DNA of 64,000 nt from Nocardioides sp. URHA0020 (GCF_000620705.1 NZ_KK211168.1:247462-311461), one strand, 5' to 3'; positions 29,871 through 39,126 are shown, numbered from the stretch's first letter. The notes: generated by a model not told the origin, from the letters alone. Numbers and translations: made by a program.

Positions 29871-30839
29871 ATGAGCGCCACGGGCAGGAAGAGCGAGCGT
29901 CTGCTCAACCTGCTGATCATGCTGCTGGTCCAGCGCCACTACGTCAGCAAGGACCGGATCCGGGAGTTCCTCTACCCGGACGCCTCCGACGACGCGTTCG
30001 AGAAGATGTTCGAGCGCGACAAGGAGGAGCTGCGCAGCCTCGGAGTACCGATCGAGGTGGGCAACATGGACGCCTACTTCGACGACGAGCCCGGCTACCG
30101 GGTCCGTCCGGACAAGCTGGCGCTGCCCGACATCGCGCTGACCGGTGACGAGGCGGCCGTGATCGGGCTGGCGACGCGGGTGTGGCAGCACGCCCGGCTC
30201 GCCGACGCGACGACCGAGGCGGTCCGCAAGCTCACCGCCCTGGGCGTCGAGGTGGACGAGTCGGCGCTCGACATCGCCGAGCCGCGGCTCTCGGCCGACG
30301 AGCCGTCGTTCGACGTCTTCTGGGAGGCCACCCAGGAGCGCACCCCGGTCGAGTTCGACTACCGCCGCCCCGGCGCCGCTCGTCCCACCACCCGGCACCT
30401 GCAGCCCTGGGGGGTCGTGCGCTACTCCGGGCGCTGGTACGTCGTCGGCTTCGACACCGACCGGCAGCAGGAGCGGGTCTTCCGGCTCTCCCGCGTCGAG
30501 GGCGAGGCACGCCGGCGCGGCGAGCCGGGCTCGTACGACGTGCCGCCCGGCACCGACGTCCGGGCGACCGCCGTACGCCTCGCGCCGGCTCCGGCGACCG
30601 GCGAGGCCGTCGTCCTGGTGCGTCGCGACGCCGGCGTCGCGCTGCGCGCCGACGCCGTGTCGGTCGAGACCGACGTGGCGGGTCCCGACACCGTGACGCC
30701 GTGGGACCGGGTCCGCATCAACCGCGGCGGCACCGGCGTGGCCGACGAGGTGCTCGGGTACGGCGCGGCCGTGTACGTCGAGTCGCCCGAGGAGCTGCGC
30801 GCCGAGGTCGTCGCGCGGCTGCAGGCGGTGCTCGCATGA
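29871..30839 (+). CDS. pafB: WYL-domain regulator PafB
   Basis: 322 aa. The N-terminal winged helix-turn-helix (SERLLNLLIMLLVQRHYVSKDRIREFLYP) is followed by a WYL domain (VRYSGRWYVVGFDTDRQQERVFRLSRVEG) and a C-terminal WCX-like extension. PafB and PafC form the heterodimer that activates the RecA-independent DNA-damage response in actinobacteria. It overlaps pafC by ATGA. Confidence 0.94.
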   Translation: MSATGRKSERLLNLLIMLLVQRHYVSKDRIREFLYPDASDDAFEKMFERDKEELRSLGVPIEVGNMDAYFDDEPGYRVRPDKLALPDIALTGDEAAVIGLATRVWQHARLADATTEAVRKLTALGVEVDESALDIAEPRLSADEPSFDVFWEATQERTPVEFDYRRPGAARPTTRHLQPWGVVRYSGRWYVVGFDTDRQQERVFRLSRVEGEARRRGEPGSYDVPPGTDVRATAVRLAPAPATGEAVVLVRRDAGVALRADAVSVETDVAGPDTVTPWDRVRINRGGTGVADEVLGYGAAVYVESPEELRAEVVARLQAVLA

Positions 30840-31825
30840 GCGTGCAGCCCGCCGGGGCCAAGGACCAGGTCGCCCGCCTGCTGACCCTGGTGCCCTTCCT
30901 GCACGCCCGAGGAGCGGTGCGGCTCGAGGACGCGGCCGTCGCGCTCGGCGTACCCACCGACCAGGTGCTCGCCGACCTCAACGTGCTGCTGATGTGCGGC
31001 CTGCCCGGTGGCTACCCCGACGACCTCATCGACGTCGACCTGGACGCCCTCGAGGGCGACGGCGGCGACGGCGTCATCCGGGTCACCAACGCCGACTACC
31101 TCGCCCGGCCGCTGCGCCTGACCCCCACCGAGGCGACGGCGATCATCGTCGCACTCCGCGCCCTGCGCGGCAGCGCCGGTGAGGAGACCCGCGAGATCGT
31201 CGACCGCGCGCTCGCCAAGCTCGAGGCGGCAGCCGCGCACGGCTCGCCGGTGGCGCAGGTCGACCCGGGCGACACGCCGGGCGGCCCCGAGCTGGTCCGT
31301 CTCGAGGCCGAGCTGCGCCGCGCGACCGCCCAGCACCGGCAGGTGCGGCTCAGCTACTACGTGCCATCGCGCGACGAGCAGTCCGAGCGGATCGTCGACC
31401 CGCGGGGCATCGTCACCACCGACGGGTTCACCTACCTCGATGCCTGGTCCCACAGCGCGCAGGCGCCCCGTCTCTTCCGGCTCGACCGGATCGCGGAGGC
31501 GGTGGTCCTCGACAGCGAGGTCCTGTCCGAGCCCGAGCCGCCACGTGACCTCGCCAAGGAAGGCTTCTTCCCCCGGTCGCCGGAGAGCACCGTGGCGACG
31601 CTCGAGCTCGATCCGGCGGCCCGCTGGATCGTCGAGTACTACCCGGTCCACGCCGTACGCCGCCGCCGTGGCGGTCGGCTCGAGGTGGACCTCGTGGTCG
31701 CCAACGAGCGCTGGCTGCAGCGTCTGCTGCTGCGGCTGGCGCCGCACGTCCGCGTGCTCGGACCGCCGGAGTACGCCGCGTCGTACGCCGACGCCGCGCG
31801 CGCGACACTCAACCTGTACGGATGA
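30836..31825 (+). CDS. pafC: WYL-domain regulator PafC
   Basis: 329 aa. It has the same layout as PafB: a helix-turn-helix region (LTLVPFLHARGAVRLEDAAVALGV), a WYL domain (QHRQVRLSYYVPSRDEQSERIVDP) and a C-terminal WCX domain. It acts with PafB on promoters of DNA-repair genes. Start set at the ATG overlapping the pafB stop; the frame extends upstream only as a shadow of pafB. tatA follows after 65 bp with its own promoter-like TACGAT. Confidence 0.94.
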   Translation: MSVQPAGAKDQVARLLTLVPFLHARGAVRLEDAAVALGVPTDQVLADLNVLLMCGLPGGYPDDLIDVDLDALEGDGGDGVIRVTNADYLARPLRLTPTEATAIIVALRALRGSAGEETREIVDRALAKLEAAAAHGSPVAQVDPGDTPGGPELVRLEAELRRATAQHRQVRLSYYVPSRDEQSERIVDPRGIVTTDGFTYLDAWSHSAQAPRLFRLDRIAEAVVLDSEVLSEPEPPRDLAKEGFFPRSPESTVATLELDPAARWIVEYYPVHAVRRRRGGRLEVDLVVANERWLQRLLLRLAPHVRVLGPPEYAASYADAARATLNLYG

Positions 31826-31851
31826 GAGCCGATCAGGTCTAAGCCAGGGCG

Positions 31852-31857
31852 TACGAT
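31852..31857 (+). promoter_or_regulatory. -10 box TACGAT of tatA
   Basis: TACGAT lies 33 nt before the ATG at 31891, leaving a short leader with GATGAGG as a weak ribosome site. Confidence 0.35.
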
Positions 31858-31890
31858 GAAAGACGCCCGACACCAACAGATGAGGTCACG

Positions 31891-32172
31891 ATGCTCTACC
31901 CCTTGATCGGAATGCCCCAGGGAGCCGAGTGGCTCGTGATCCTGGCGATCGTGGTGCTGGTCTTCGGCGCCGCCAAGCTGCCCGACCTGGCGCGGGGGAC
32001 CGGTCAGGCGCTGCGGATCTTCAAGGCCGAGACCAAGGGCCTGCGCGACGACGATGACGACGTCAAGGACACCACCACGCCGCCCGTGGCGCCGCCGCCG
32101 GTCGAGCTGCCGCCGACCAGCCCGGAGCAGCCGCAGGCCGAGGACCGCCAGGCCGACAAGAACAACGGCTGA
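31891..32172 (+). CDS. tatA: Twin-arginine translocase subunit TatA
   Basis: 93 aa. One N-terminal membrane helix (AEWLVILAIVVLVFGAAKLP) is followed by the FGxxKLP hinge, an amphipathic helix (DLARGTGQALRIFKAE) and an acidic, Pro-rich tail with DDDDD. It oligomerises to form the export pore for folded proteins. tatC follows after 23 bp. Confidence 0.95.
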   Translation: MLYPLIGMPQGAEWLVILAIVVLVFGAAKLPDLARGTGQALRIFKAETKGLRDDDDDVKDTTTPPVAPPPVELPPTSPEQPQAEDRQADKNNG

Positions 32173-32195
32173 GCCCCCGGACGCCCCGCACGCCC

Positions 32196-33032
32196 GTGGC
32201 GCTACGAGGTATTTTTCGGCTCTTCTCCGGCCAGCCCGTCCACGCGGTGGGCGACGACGGCCGGATGGCGCTCTCGGACCACTTCCGCGAGCTCCGCGCA
32301 CGCGTCCTGAAGGTCGCGCTGACCTTTCTGGTCGTCTTCGCGGTGTCGCTGTTCTTCTTCGACCAGCTCTTCGACTTCGTCTACGGGCCGTACGAGCAGG
32401 CCAACAACGGCCTGCCCCCGCAGTCGAGCCTTGCGATCACCCAAGGTCCCGGCGGCGGACTGATGCTCTACCTGAAGCTGTGCGGCTTCGCCGCCCTCCT
32501 GGTCACCTGTCCGGTCTGGCTCTACCAGATCTGGGCGTTCGTGATGCCGGGCCTGCACCCGAGCGAGAAGCGCTGGACCCGGATCTTCGTCGCCGTCGCT
32601 GTGCCGCTCTTCCTCATCGGCGTGCTGCTGGGCTGGGTGACGCTCCCCAAGGGGCTCGAGATCCTGATCGGGCTCAACCCGGACGGCATCACGAACCTGG
32701 TCGACTTCAACGAGTACCTGCAGTTCCTCACCCGGACCCTGCTGGTCTTCGGGCTCGCCTTCGAGATCCCGGTCTTCGTGGTGATGCTCAACCGCGCCGG
32801 GGTCGTCAAGGGCAGGACGCTCGCTCAGTACCGGCCGTGGATCATCATCGGGATCTTCGTCTTCGCCGCGATCGCGACCCCGTCGACCGACCCCTTCACG
32901 ATGACGATCATGGCCGTGCCGATGGTCATCCTCTACTTCATCTCCGAGGTCCTCGCCCGGGTCCACGACCGCCGCAAGGCCGAGTCGTCCCTGAACGCCG
33001 GGCTGTCGCCCGACGAGGCGTCACCGCTGTGA
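32196..33032 (+). CDS. tatC: Twin-arginine translocase subunit TatC
   Basis: 278 aa with six membrane helices. MALSDHFRELRARVL is the conserved cytoplasmic N-terminus that receives the RR signal peptide, and SEKRWTRIFVAVAVPLFLIGVLLGW and ATPSTDPFTM are typical later motifs. GTG start. Its TGA overlaps the GTG of the next gene. It acts with TatA; no tatB is present here, as in many actinobacteria where it lies elsewhere. Confidence 0.95.
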   Translation: MALRGIFRLFSGQPVHAVGDDGRMALSDHFRELRARVLKVALTFLVVFAVSLFFFDQLFDFVYGPYEQANNGLPPQSSLAITQGPGGGLMLYLKLCGFAALLVTCPVWLYQIWAFVMPGLHPSEKRWTRIFVAVAVPLFLIGVLLGWVTLPKGLEILIGLNPDGITNLVDFNEYLQFLTRTLLVFGLAFEIPVFVVMLNRAGVVKGRTLAQYRPWIIIGIFVFAAIATPSTDPFTMTIMAVPMVILYFISEVLARVHDRRKAESSLNAGLSPDEASPL

Positions 33033-33427
33033 GTGCGCTCGCCCCGGTGGACGCCTTCGACCTGCCCGAGTGGCTCGGCGTCGCCGAGGTCACGTGGGCG
33101 GCGCACACCGGGCTGCGGACGGGGTACGCCGTACCCGGCGAGCTCACCTCCGACGGTCACGAGCCGCTCGCGTGCGACCTCTTCGCGGTCGACGAGGCGC
33201 ACCCCGCGCCGGTCGCGGCCGACGCCGTACGCCAGCGCACGCACCAGGTGTGGCGCCACGGCGAGGTGCTGCTCGTCCGCCGCGACGACCGGCTCGCCCT
33301 CGCCGTGCCCGGCACGTCCTTCACCGCCGACCTGGTGCTCGACGCGTTCGCCCGCCTGGCCCGCGCCGTCGGCGCCTCCGCCGACCGCTACACGGTCCTG
33401 CTCCGGATCGGCGACTCCGGACGCTAG
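33029..33427 (+). CDS. Conserved small protein of unknown function between tatC and the lipid kinase
   Basis: 132 aa, soluble. The start is the GTG in GTGA with the tatC stop, so the gene is coupled to tatC. Features are LPEWLGVAEVTWAAHTGLRTGYAVPG, LACDLFAVDEAHPAPVA and a C-terminal VLLRIGDSGR. No motif for a known enzyme was recognised. Confidence 0.7.
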   Translation: MSALAPVDAFDLPEWLGVAEVTWAAHTGLRTGYAVPGELTSDGHEPLACDLFAVDEAHPAPVAADAVRQRTHQVWRHGEVLLVRRDDRLALAVPGTSFTADLVLDAFARLARAVGASADRYTVLLRIGDSGR

Positions 33428-33434
33428 TCGGCGC

Positions 33435-33440
33435 TACTGT
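33435..33440 (+). promoter_or_regulatory. -10 box TACTGT of the lipid kinase
   Basis: TACTGT is 6 nt before the GTG at 33447 and decides this start. Confidence 0.5.
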
Positions 33441-33446
33441 TCGCCC

Positions 33447-34328
33447 GTGACCGGCTTCGCGGGTGAGATCGCGCTCCTGACCAACCCGACGTCCGGCAAG
33501 GGCCGCGGCGCGAAGGCCCGGGTGGCGGCGCTGGCCCGCTTCGCGGAGGCGGGGATCACCCCGCGTGACCTGGCGGGGCGCGACGCCGACGAGGCGCTCG
33601 ACCTGGCGCGGCAGTGCGTCGCCGACGGGGTCGAGGCGCTCGTGATCGCCGGCGGCGACGGAATGGTCCACCTCGCCGTTCAGGCCCTCGCCGGATCGAG
33701 CACCAAGCTCGGGGTGATCCCGGCCGGCACCGGCAACGACGTCGCCCGCTACTTCGACCTGCCCCGCAAGGACCTCCGCGCGGCGGCCGAGCGGGTGCTC
33801 GCGGGGACCAGCCGGACCGTCGACCTCGCCCGCAGCGGCTCGAAGTACTTCACCACCGTGCTGTGCGCCGGCTTCGACGCGGTCGTCAACGAGCGGGCCA
33901 ACGCCATGACCTGGCCCAAGGGGCAGATGCGCTACAACATCGCCACGCTCGCCGAGCTGCGCACCTTCAACCCGCTGCCGTACGTGCTCCATCTCGACGG
34001 CGAGACCCTCTCGTTCGAGGCGATGATGGTCTCGATCGGCAACGGGCCGTCGTTCGGCGGCGGCCTGCGCATCACCGAGGGCGCGGTCCTGGACGACGGG
34101 ATGCTCGACGTGGTCATCATCAAGCCGATGAGCAAGCCGGCACTGGTCCGCACCTACCCGAAGCTCTTCAAGGGCACGCACACCACCCACCCGGCGTACG
34201 AGCACCACCGCGTGCGCTCGGTGACGGTCGCAGCGCCCGGCATCGTGTCGTACGCCGACGGCGAGCGATTCGGCGCGCTTCCCCTCACGGTCGAGTGCGC
34301 TCCGGGTGCGCTCACCGTCCTCTGCTGA
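33447..34328 (+). CDS. Diacylglycerol/sphingosine kinase-type lipid kinase (DgkB/YegS family)
   Basis: 293 aa. NPTSGKGRGAK is the nucleotide-binding loop, VIAGGDGMVHLAVQAL carries the GGDGT-type motif (GGDGM here), and IPAGTGNDVARYFDLP the next signature. YADGERFG near the C-terminus closes the active site. It phosphorylates diacylglycerol or a related lipid at the membrane. Start set at GTG 33447 by the -10 box; the longer frame overlaps the preceding gene. Confidence 0.9.
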   Translation: MTGFAGEIALLTNPTSGKGRGAKARVAALARFAEAGITPRDLAGRDADEALDLARQCVADGVEALVIAGGDGMVHLAVQALAGSSTKLGVIPAGTGNDVARYFDLPRKDLRAAAERVLAGTSRTVDLARSGSKYFTTVLCAGFDAVVNERANAMTWPKGQMRYNIATLAELRTFNPLPYVLHLDGETLSFEAMMVSIGNGPSFGGGLRITEGAVLDDGMLDVVIIKPMSKPALVRTYPKLFKGTHTTHPAYEHHRVRSVTVAAPGIVSYADGERFGALPLTVECAPGALTVLC

Positions 34329-34337
34329 CCTCCCGCC

Positions 34338-34343
34338 TAGGCT
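34338..34343 (+). promoter_or_regulatory. -10 box TAGGCT of helY
   Basis: TAGGCT is 6 nt before the ATG at 34350. Confidence 0.55.
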
Positions 34344-34349
34344 GTTGGC

Positions 34350-37151
34350 ATGAGCACCGCCGACGATCAGCAGCTGTCGCCGTCGGAGCGCTACTCCGAC
34401 TTCCGCAAGGGCCGCCGCCACCCGGTGCTCCGGGACTTCGCGTCGCTCTACGACTTCCCGCTCGACGACTTCCAGTACCGCGGGTGCGAGGCGATCGAGG
34501 AGGGGCGCAGCGTCCTGGTCGCGGCCCCGACGGGCTCCGGCAAGACGATCGTGGGGGAGTTCGCCGTCCACCTCGCCCTCGAGACCGGCCGCAAGTGCTT
34601 CTTCACCACCCCGATCAAGGCGCTCTCGAACCAGAAGTACGCCGACCTGCTCGCCCGCTACGGCCCCGACAAGGTCGGGCTGCTGACCGGCGACAACGTC
34701 GTCAACGGCGAGGCACCGATCGTGGTGATGACGACCGAGGTGCTGCGCAACATGCTGTACGCCGGCTCGCGCACGCTGCTCGGCCTCGGGTTCGTGGTGA
34801 TGGACGAGGTGCACTACCTCGCCGACCGCGCCCGCGGCGCCGTGTGGGAGGAGGTGATCATCCACCTCCCGGAGTCGGTCGCCCTGGTCTCGCTGTCGGC
34901 GACGGTGTCCAACGCCGAGGAGTTCGGCGAGTGGCTGGAGACCGTCCGCGGTGACACCACCGTGATCGTCGAGGAGCGCCGCCCGGTCCCGCTCTACCAG
35001 CACGTGATGGTCGGCAAGCGGGTGCTCGACCTCTTCGCCTCCTCCGACGTCGACGCGGCCGCGGGCTTCGTCAAGGAGGGGGCGCCCGTCAACGACGAGC
35101 TGCTCAAGGTCGCCCGGGACGACTGGGCCAGCACGCGGATCAGGGACCGTCGTACGCCTCGGGGGTCGAAGAAGACAGGGCAGCGCCAGGTCGGCAACGG
35201 CCGCCGGGTCTGGATCCCCAGCCGCGTCGACGTCATCGACCAGCTGGACCGCAACCGACTGCTGCCGGCGATCGTCTTCATCTTCAGCCGGGTGGGCTGC
35301 GACGCCGCGGTCACCCAGTGCCTCAGCGCCGGGATCCGGCTGACCTCACCGGCGGAGCGCGACGAGATCTTCGCGTACGTCGAGGCCGCCTGCCGTCACC
35401 TCCCGCCCGACGACCTGCAGGTGCTCGGCTACCACGACTTCCTCGACGGTCTGACCCGCGGGGTCGCCGCGCACCACGCCGGCATGCTGCCGACCTTCAA
35501 GCAGTGCGTCGAGGAGCTCTACGTCCGGGGCCTGTGCAAGGTCGTGTTCGCGACCGAGACCCTGGCGCTGGGCATCAACATGCCGGCCCGCACGGTCGTG
35601 ATCGAGAAGCTCGACAAGTGGAACGGCGAGACCCACGCCGCCATCACGCCGGGGGAGTACACCCAGCTCACCGGTCGCGCCGGGCGCCGCGGTCTGGACA
35701 CCGAGGGCCACGGCGTCGTGCTCTGGCAGCCGGGGATGGACCCGCGGGAGCTGGCCGGCCTCGCCTCCACCCGCACCTATCCGCTGCGCTCGTCGTTCCG
35801 GCCGTCGTACAACATGGCGGTCAACCTGGTGCACCAGTTCGGGCGGGCCCGCTCACGGCAGCTGCTGGAGCAATCGTTCGCGCAGTTCCAGGCCGACAAG
35901 GCGGTCGTCGGGCTGGCGCGCCAGCTGCGCAAGGCCGAGGACGCCCTGGAAGGCTACCGCGAGGCGGCGGTCTGCGACCGCGGCGACTTCATGGAGTACG
36001 CCGCCCTGCGCCAGCGCATCACCGACGCGGAGAAGGGCGCCAGCAGGGCCCGCAAGGCCGACCTGCGCGAGGAGGCGGCCGCGTCGTTGAAGCTGCTCAA
36101 GCCGGGCGACGTGATCATGGTGCCCACCGGCAAGTTCGCCGGGTGGGCGGTCGTCGTCGACCCGGGCTGGTCGCCGGAGGGCCCGCGGCCGTACGTCGTG
36201 ACCTCGGACCGCCAGGCGCGACGGCTGGCGATGATCGACTTCCCCGCCCCGGTGGAGGCGCACGGCAAGGTCCGGATCCCGAAGAACTTCAACGGGCGCA
36301 ACCCGCAGATGCGCCGTGACCTCGCGGCCGCGCTCCGGTCCAAGACCCACGATCTGGCGCCGCCGCGGCTGGCCAAGCAGCGGGCGGGGCGCGACCAGAC
36401 CCGCAACCATGCCGAGGACGAGATCAGCCGCCTCCGCACTGAGCTGCGTGCCCATCCGTGCCACGACTGCCCGGACCGGGAGGACCACGCCCGGTGGGCC
36501 GAGCGCTACCAGAAGCTCGACAAGGACGCCCACACCCTGCGGCGGCGGGTCGAGCAGCGCACCAACACCGTGGCCCGGCAGTTCGACCGGGTCTGCGACG
36601 TCCTCACCGCGCTCGACTACCTCGAGGGCGACACGATCACCGAGCGTGGTCGGCACCTGATGCGCCTCTACTCCGACATGGACCTGGTGGCCGCCGAGTC
36701 GATGCGGCTCGGTCTGTGGGACGACCTCTCGCCGTCGGGGCTGGCCGCGGCCCTGTCGGTCCTGGTGTTCGAGGCCCGGCGGCCCGATGACGCGTCCTCG
36801 CCCCGGCTGCCGGGAGGCGCCGTACGCGAGACGATCGGGGAGATGGTGAAGCTCTGGGGCACCCTCGACGCCCTCGAGCGCGACCACCGGCTCGACTTCC
36901 TGCGGGCCCCCGACCTCGGCTTCGCTTGGGTGGCCTACCGCTGGGCGAAGGGCGACGACCTCGACGACGTGCTGGTGGCCAGCGACCTGGCGGCCGGTGA
37001 CTTCGTGCGGTGGATGAAGCAGCTCATCGACCTGGCGGGCCAGGTCGCCGTGGCTGCGGGTGAGGGCCCGTTGCGCGACACCGCCCGGCGGACCGTCGTC
37101 GCCCTGCGGCGCGGGGTGGTGTCGTACTCGAGCCTCGCTGAGGGGGCGTAG
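34350..37151 (+). CDS. helY: Ski2/Mtr4-type DEVH-box helicase HelY
   Basis: 933 aa. Motif I is APTGSGKT (59-66), motif II DEVH (152-155), motif III SLSATVSN, motif IV AIVFIFSRVGCD, and motif VI QLTGRAGRRGLD. The C-terminal third matches the arch/DSHCT region of the Ski2-Mtr4 group. It is the actinobacterial HelY (Rv2092c homologue), a probable RNA helicase for RNA processing or decay. A five-arm repeat array begins 25 bp after its stop. Confidence 0.95.
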   Translation: MSTADDQQLSPSERYSDFRKGRRHPVLRDFASLYDFPLDDFQYRGCEAIEEGRSVLVAAPTGSGKTIVGEFAVHLALETGRKCFFTTPIKALSNQKYADLLARYGPDKVGLLTGDNVVNGEAPIVVMTTEVLRNMLYAGSRTLLGLGFVVMDEVHYLADRARGAVWEEVIIHLPESVALVSLSATVSNAEEFGEWLETVRGDTTVIVEERRPVPLYQHVMVGKRVLDLFASSDVDAAAGFVKEGAPVNDELLKVARDDWASTRIRDRRTPRGSKKTGQRQVGNGRRVWIPSRVDVIDQLDRNRLLPAIVFIFSRVGCDAAVTQCLSAGIRLTSPAERDEIFAYVEAACRHLPPDDLQVLGYHDFLDGLTRGVAAHHAGMLPTFKQCVEELYVRGLCKVVFATETLALGINMPARTVVIEKLDKWNGETHAAITPGEYTQLTGRAGRRGLDTEGHGVVLWQPGMDPRELAGLASTRTYPLRSSFRPSYNMAVNLVHQFGRARSRQLLEQSFAQFQADKAVVGLARQLRKAEDALEGYREAAVCDRGDFMEYAALRQRITDAEKGASRARKADLREEAAASLKLLKPGDVIMVPTGKFAGWAVVVDPGWSPEGPRPYVVTSDRQARRLAMIDFPAPVEAHGKVRIPKNFNGRNPQMRRDLAAALRSKTHDLAPPRLAKQRAGRDQTRNHAEDEISRLRTELRAHPCHDCPDREDHARWAERYQKLDKDAHTLRRRVEQRTNTVARQFDRVCDVLTALDYLEGDTITERGRHLMRLYSDMDLVAAESMRLGLWDDLSPSGLAAALSVLVFEARRPDDASSPRLPGGAVRETIGEMVKLWGTLDALERDHRLDFLRAPDLGFAWVAYRWAKGDDLDDVLVASDLAAGDFVRWMKQLIDLAGQVAVAAGEGPLRDTARRTVVALRRGVVSYSSLAEGA

Positions 37152-37176
37152 CTCCCGCTCACCCGGCGCCGGGGAC

Positions 37177-37358
37177 GCGGTTTGGTCACCAACCGCAGAT
37201 GCCGAGCCCCGATTGGTGCGGTTTGGTCACCAACCGCAAAACTTCGGTCCCACGTGCTGCGGTTGGTCACCACCGCAGATCACCGGTCTCACTGCACGTG
37301 GTTTGGTCACCAACCGCAGACCTGGGGCCCGAATTCATGCGGTTGGTGACCAAACGGC
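37177..37358. repeat. Five-arm palindromic repeat array, copy R6
   Basis: Arms start at 37177, 37218, 37258, 37298 and 37338 (41, 40, 40 and 40 bp apart), with orientation forward, forward, reverse-like, forward, reverse. The third arm is altered (GGTTGGTCACCACCGC). Spacers are about 19-20 bp and all different. The array fills most of the 231-bp gap between helY and the NAD(P)-binding gene. Confidence 0.88.
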
Positions 37359-37382
37359 GGGTGTCAGCTCGCCGAGGCGGCG

Positions 37383-38039
37383 TCAGCTCGCGGAGGCAAC
37401 GGCATCGGCCACCGGGGTGTCGCCACCGACCAGGCTCCACTGCCGCCCGATCGTGCGGGGGGCGTCGAGCACGGCAGCGACGACCGCGGCGACGTCGGCC
37501 CGGGGGACGTCTCCGCCGGTCACGTCGGACCCGAGGACCACCAGGCCGGTGGGTTCGTCGTCCGTCAGCCGTCCCGGCCGGATGATCGTCCAGTCCAGGT
37601 CGCTGTCCCGCAGGGCCGCGTCGGCGTCGCGCTTGGCCTCGACGTACGCACGCCAGACGTCGGCGGTGTCGTCGGGGAGCGGGTTGTCGACGCCGATGGC
37701 GGAGATCTGGACGAACCGCCGGATCCCGGCGCCGTCGGCGCCCTGGATCGACTTCAGCGATCCCTCGAGGTCCACGGTGCGCTTGCGCTCGATGTTGCCG
37801 TCCGGGCCGCCGCCAGCCGCGAAGACGACCGCGTCGCAGCCCGCGAAGGCGGCGGCGAAGGCGGCGGAGTCCTGCTGCTCGATGTCGAGAAGACGGACCT
37901 CGGCGCCGAGGTCCTCCAGCTCGGCGCGGTACCTCTCGGAGCGGACCAGCGCCACCGGCGTGTGTCCGGCCGCGCTGAGCAGGGGGTGCAGGTGCAGGGC
38001 CACGTGTCCGTGACCCCCGACGATCGCGATTCGGCTCAT
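37383..38039 (-). CDS. NAD(P)-binding SDR-like protein (NmrA/atypical SDR)
   Basis: 218 aa. It opens with IAIVGGHGHVALHLHPLL, a GxxGxxG-type Rossmann loop, then VALVRSERYRAELEDLGAEVRLLDIEQ, AVVFAAGGGPDG and QISAIGVDNP. WTIIRPGRLTDD matches the atypical SDR group that lacks the YxxxK pair. It probably binds NADP(H) as a reductase or redox sensor; the substrate is unknown. ATG start with TACGGT 6 nt upstream. Confidence 0.86.
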   Translation of the reverse strand: MSRIAIVGGHGHVALHLHPLLSAAGHTPVALVRSERYRAELEDLGAEVRLLDIEQQDSAAFAAAFAGCDAVVFAAGGGPDGNIERKRTVDLEGSLKSIQGADGAGIRRFVQISAIGVDNPLPDDTADVWRAYVEAKRDADAALRDSDLDWTIIRPGRLTDDEPTGLVVLGSDVTGGDVPRADVAAVVAAVLDAPRTIGRQWSLVGGDTPVADAVASAS

Positions 38040-38045
38040 GCCCCC

Positions 38046-38051
38046 ACCGTA
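38046..38051 (-). promoter_or_regulatory. -10 box TACGGT of the SDR-like gene
   Basis: TACGGT is 6 nt before the ATG at 38039. Confidence 0.5.
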
Positions 38052-38080
38052 CGAGTCTCCCGGCGGCGAGGCGATCCCGA

Positions 38081-39013
38081 TCAGCGCGAGACCAGCGCCT
38101 CGGTGAGTCGCTGGACGGGGCTCTCGATGCCCCACTTCTCGCCGAGCAGCGCGACCCGCGCCAGGTCGACCGGCTCGCGGGGCAGGGCGGTGGCGGGGGA
38201 GTCGAGGTCGATGTCGCGGGCCACGGCGACGACCTGCGGGGCCACGGCCAGGTAGTCGGCGGCCGCCTTGATCCTGCCCCGGGGGCCGGGGCCCATGTCG
38301 CCGTCGGGGTCCACGGCGGCGGCGATGATGGCGTCCATGTCGCCGAACCGCTGGAGCAGCGTCGCGGCCGTCTTCTCCCCGACGCCGGCCACCCCGGGCA
38401 GGCCGTCGGAGGCATCGCCGCGCAGGGTGGCGAAGTCGGCGTACTGCCGGGCGTCGATGTCGTACTTGGCGCGCACCCAGTCGTTCGTCACGCGCTCGTG
38501 CCTGCCGACCCCGCGCGCGATGTAGAGCACGCGGACGTCGGCCTCGTCGTCGACGAGCTGGAAGAGGTCGCGGTCGCCGGTGACGATGTCGACCGGTTGT
38601 CGCGCCTGGCTCGCCAGGCTGCCGATCACGTCGTCGGCCTCGTAGCCGTCCGCCCCCACGACACACAGGCCGAAGGCCTCCAGCACCTCGAGGATGATCG
38701 GCACCTGCACCTCGAGCGGGTCCGGCACCTCCTCGATGTCGGGGGCACCGGTCCGCTCCGTGACGACGCGGTGCGCCTTGTACGACGGCAGCAGGTCGAC
38801 CCGCCACTGCGGACGCCAGTCGTTGTCCCAGCAGCACACCAGGTCGGTCGGCTGGTAGTCGGTGACCAGCCGCGCGATGAAGTCCAGGAAGCCGCGGACG
38901 GCGTTGACCGGCGTCCCGTCCGGCGCCTTGATCTCCGGGACCCCGAAGAAGGCTCGGAAGTACATCGAGGCGCTGTCGAGGAGCATCAGTCGGCCGGTGG
39001 CGGGGTCGGTCAC
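38081..39013 (-). CDS. 5'-3' exonuclease (Pol I N-terminal domain type)
   Basis: 310 aa. It matches the FEN-like 5' nuclease: LMLLDSASMYFRAFFG, CCWDNDWRPQWRVDLLPSYKAHR, ADGYEADDVIGSLA and VTGDRDLFQLV (acidic metal ligands), then GVAGVGEKTAATLLQRFG, the helix-hairpin-helix. It is a stand-alone version without the polymerase part and probably acts in Okazaki-fragment or repair processing. The GTG at 39013 was chosen; an upstream extension to 39076 is Arg/Pro-rich and looks non-coding. Confidence 0.9.
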   Translation of the reverse strand: MTDPATGRLMLLDSASMYFRAFFGVPEIKAPDGTPVNAVRGFLDFIARLVTDYQPTDLVCCWDNDWRPQWRVDLLPSYKAHRVVTERTGAPDIEEVPDPLEVQVPIILEVLEAFGLCVVGADGYEADDVIGSLASQARQPVDIVTGDRDLFQLVDDEADVRVLYIARGVGRHERVTNDWVRAKYDIDARQYADFATLRGDASDGLPGVAGVGEKTAATLLQRFGDMDAIIAAAVDPDGDMGPGPRGRIKAAADYLAVAPQVVAVARDIDLDSPATALPREPVDLARVALLGEKWGIESPVQRLTEALVSR

Positions 39014-39126
39014 AGCGGCATCCTGCCACGCCCACGACGGCCGCGACGGAGGACCGTCACGCGCTCGCCGGGCCATCAGCGGGGTGCCACGCCCCGTCGG
39101 AGGCGCTCGCGACGCTCCGCGTCAAC

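Noticed and set aside
33033..33446. Extended start of the lipid kinase within the preceding gene
   Set aside because: The extension is a shadow frame of the unknown protein at 33029-33427; the -10 box at 33435-33440 sets the start at 33447.
37177..37358. CRISPR array
   Set aside because: The repeats alternate in orientation and are internally palindromic, spacers are only 19-20 bp, there are no cas genes in the window, and the same arms occur as simple pairs elsewhere.
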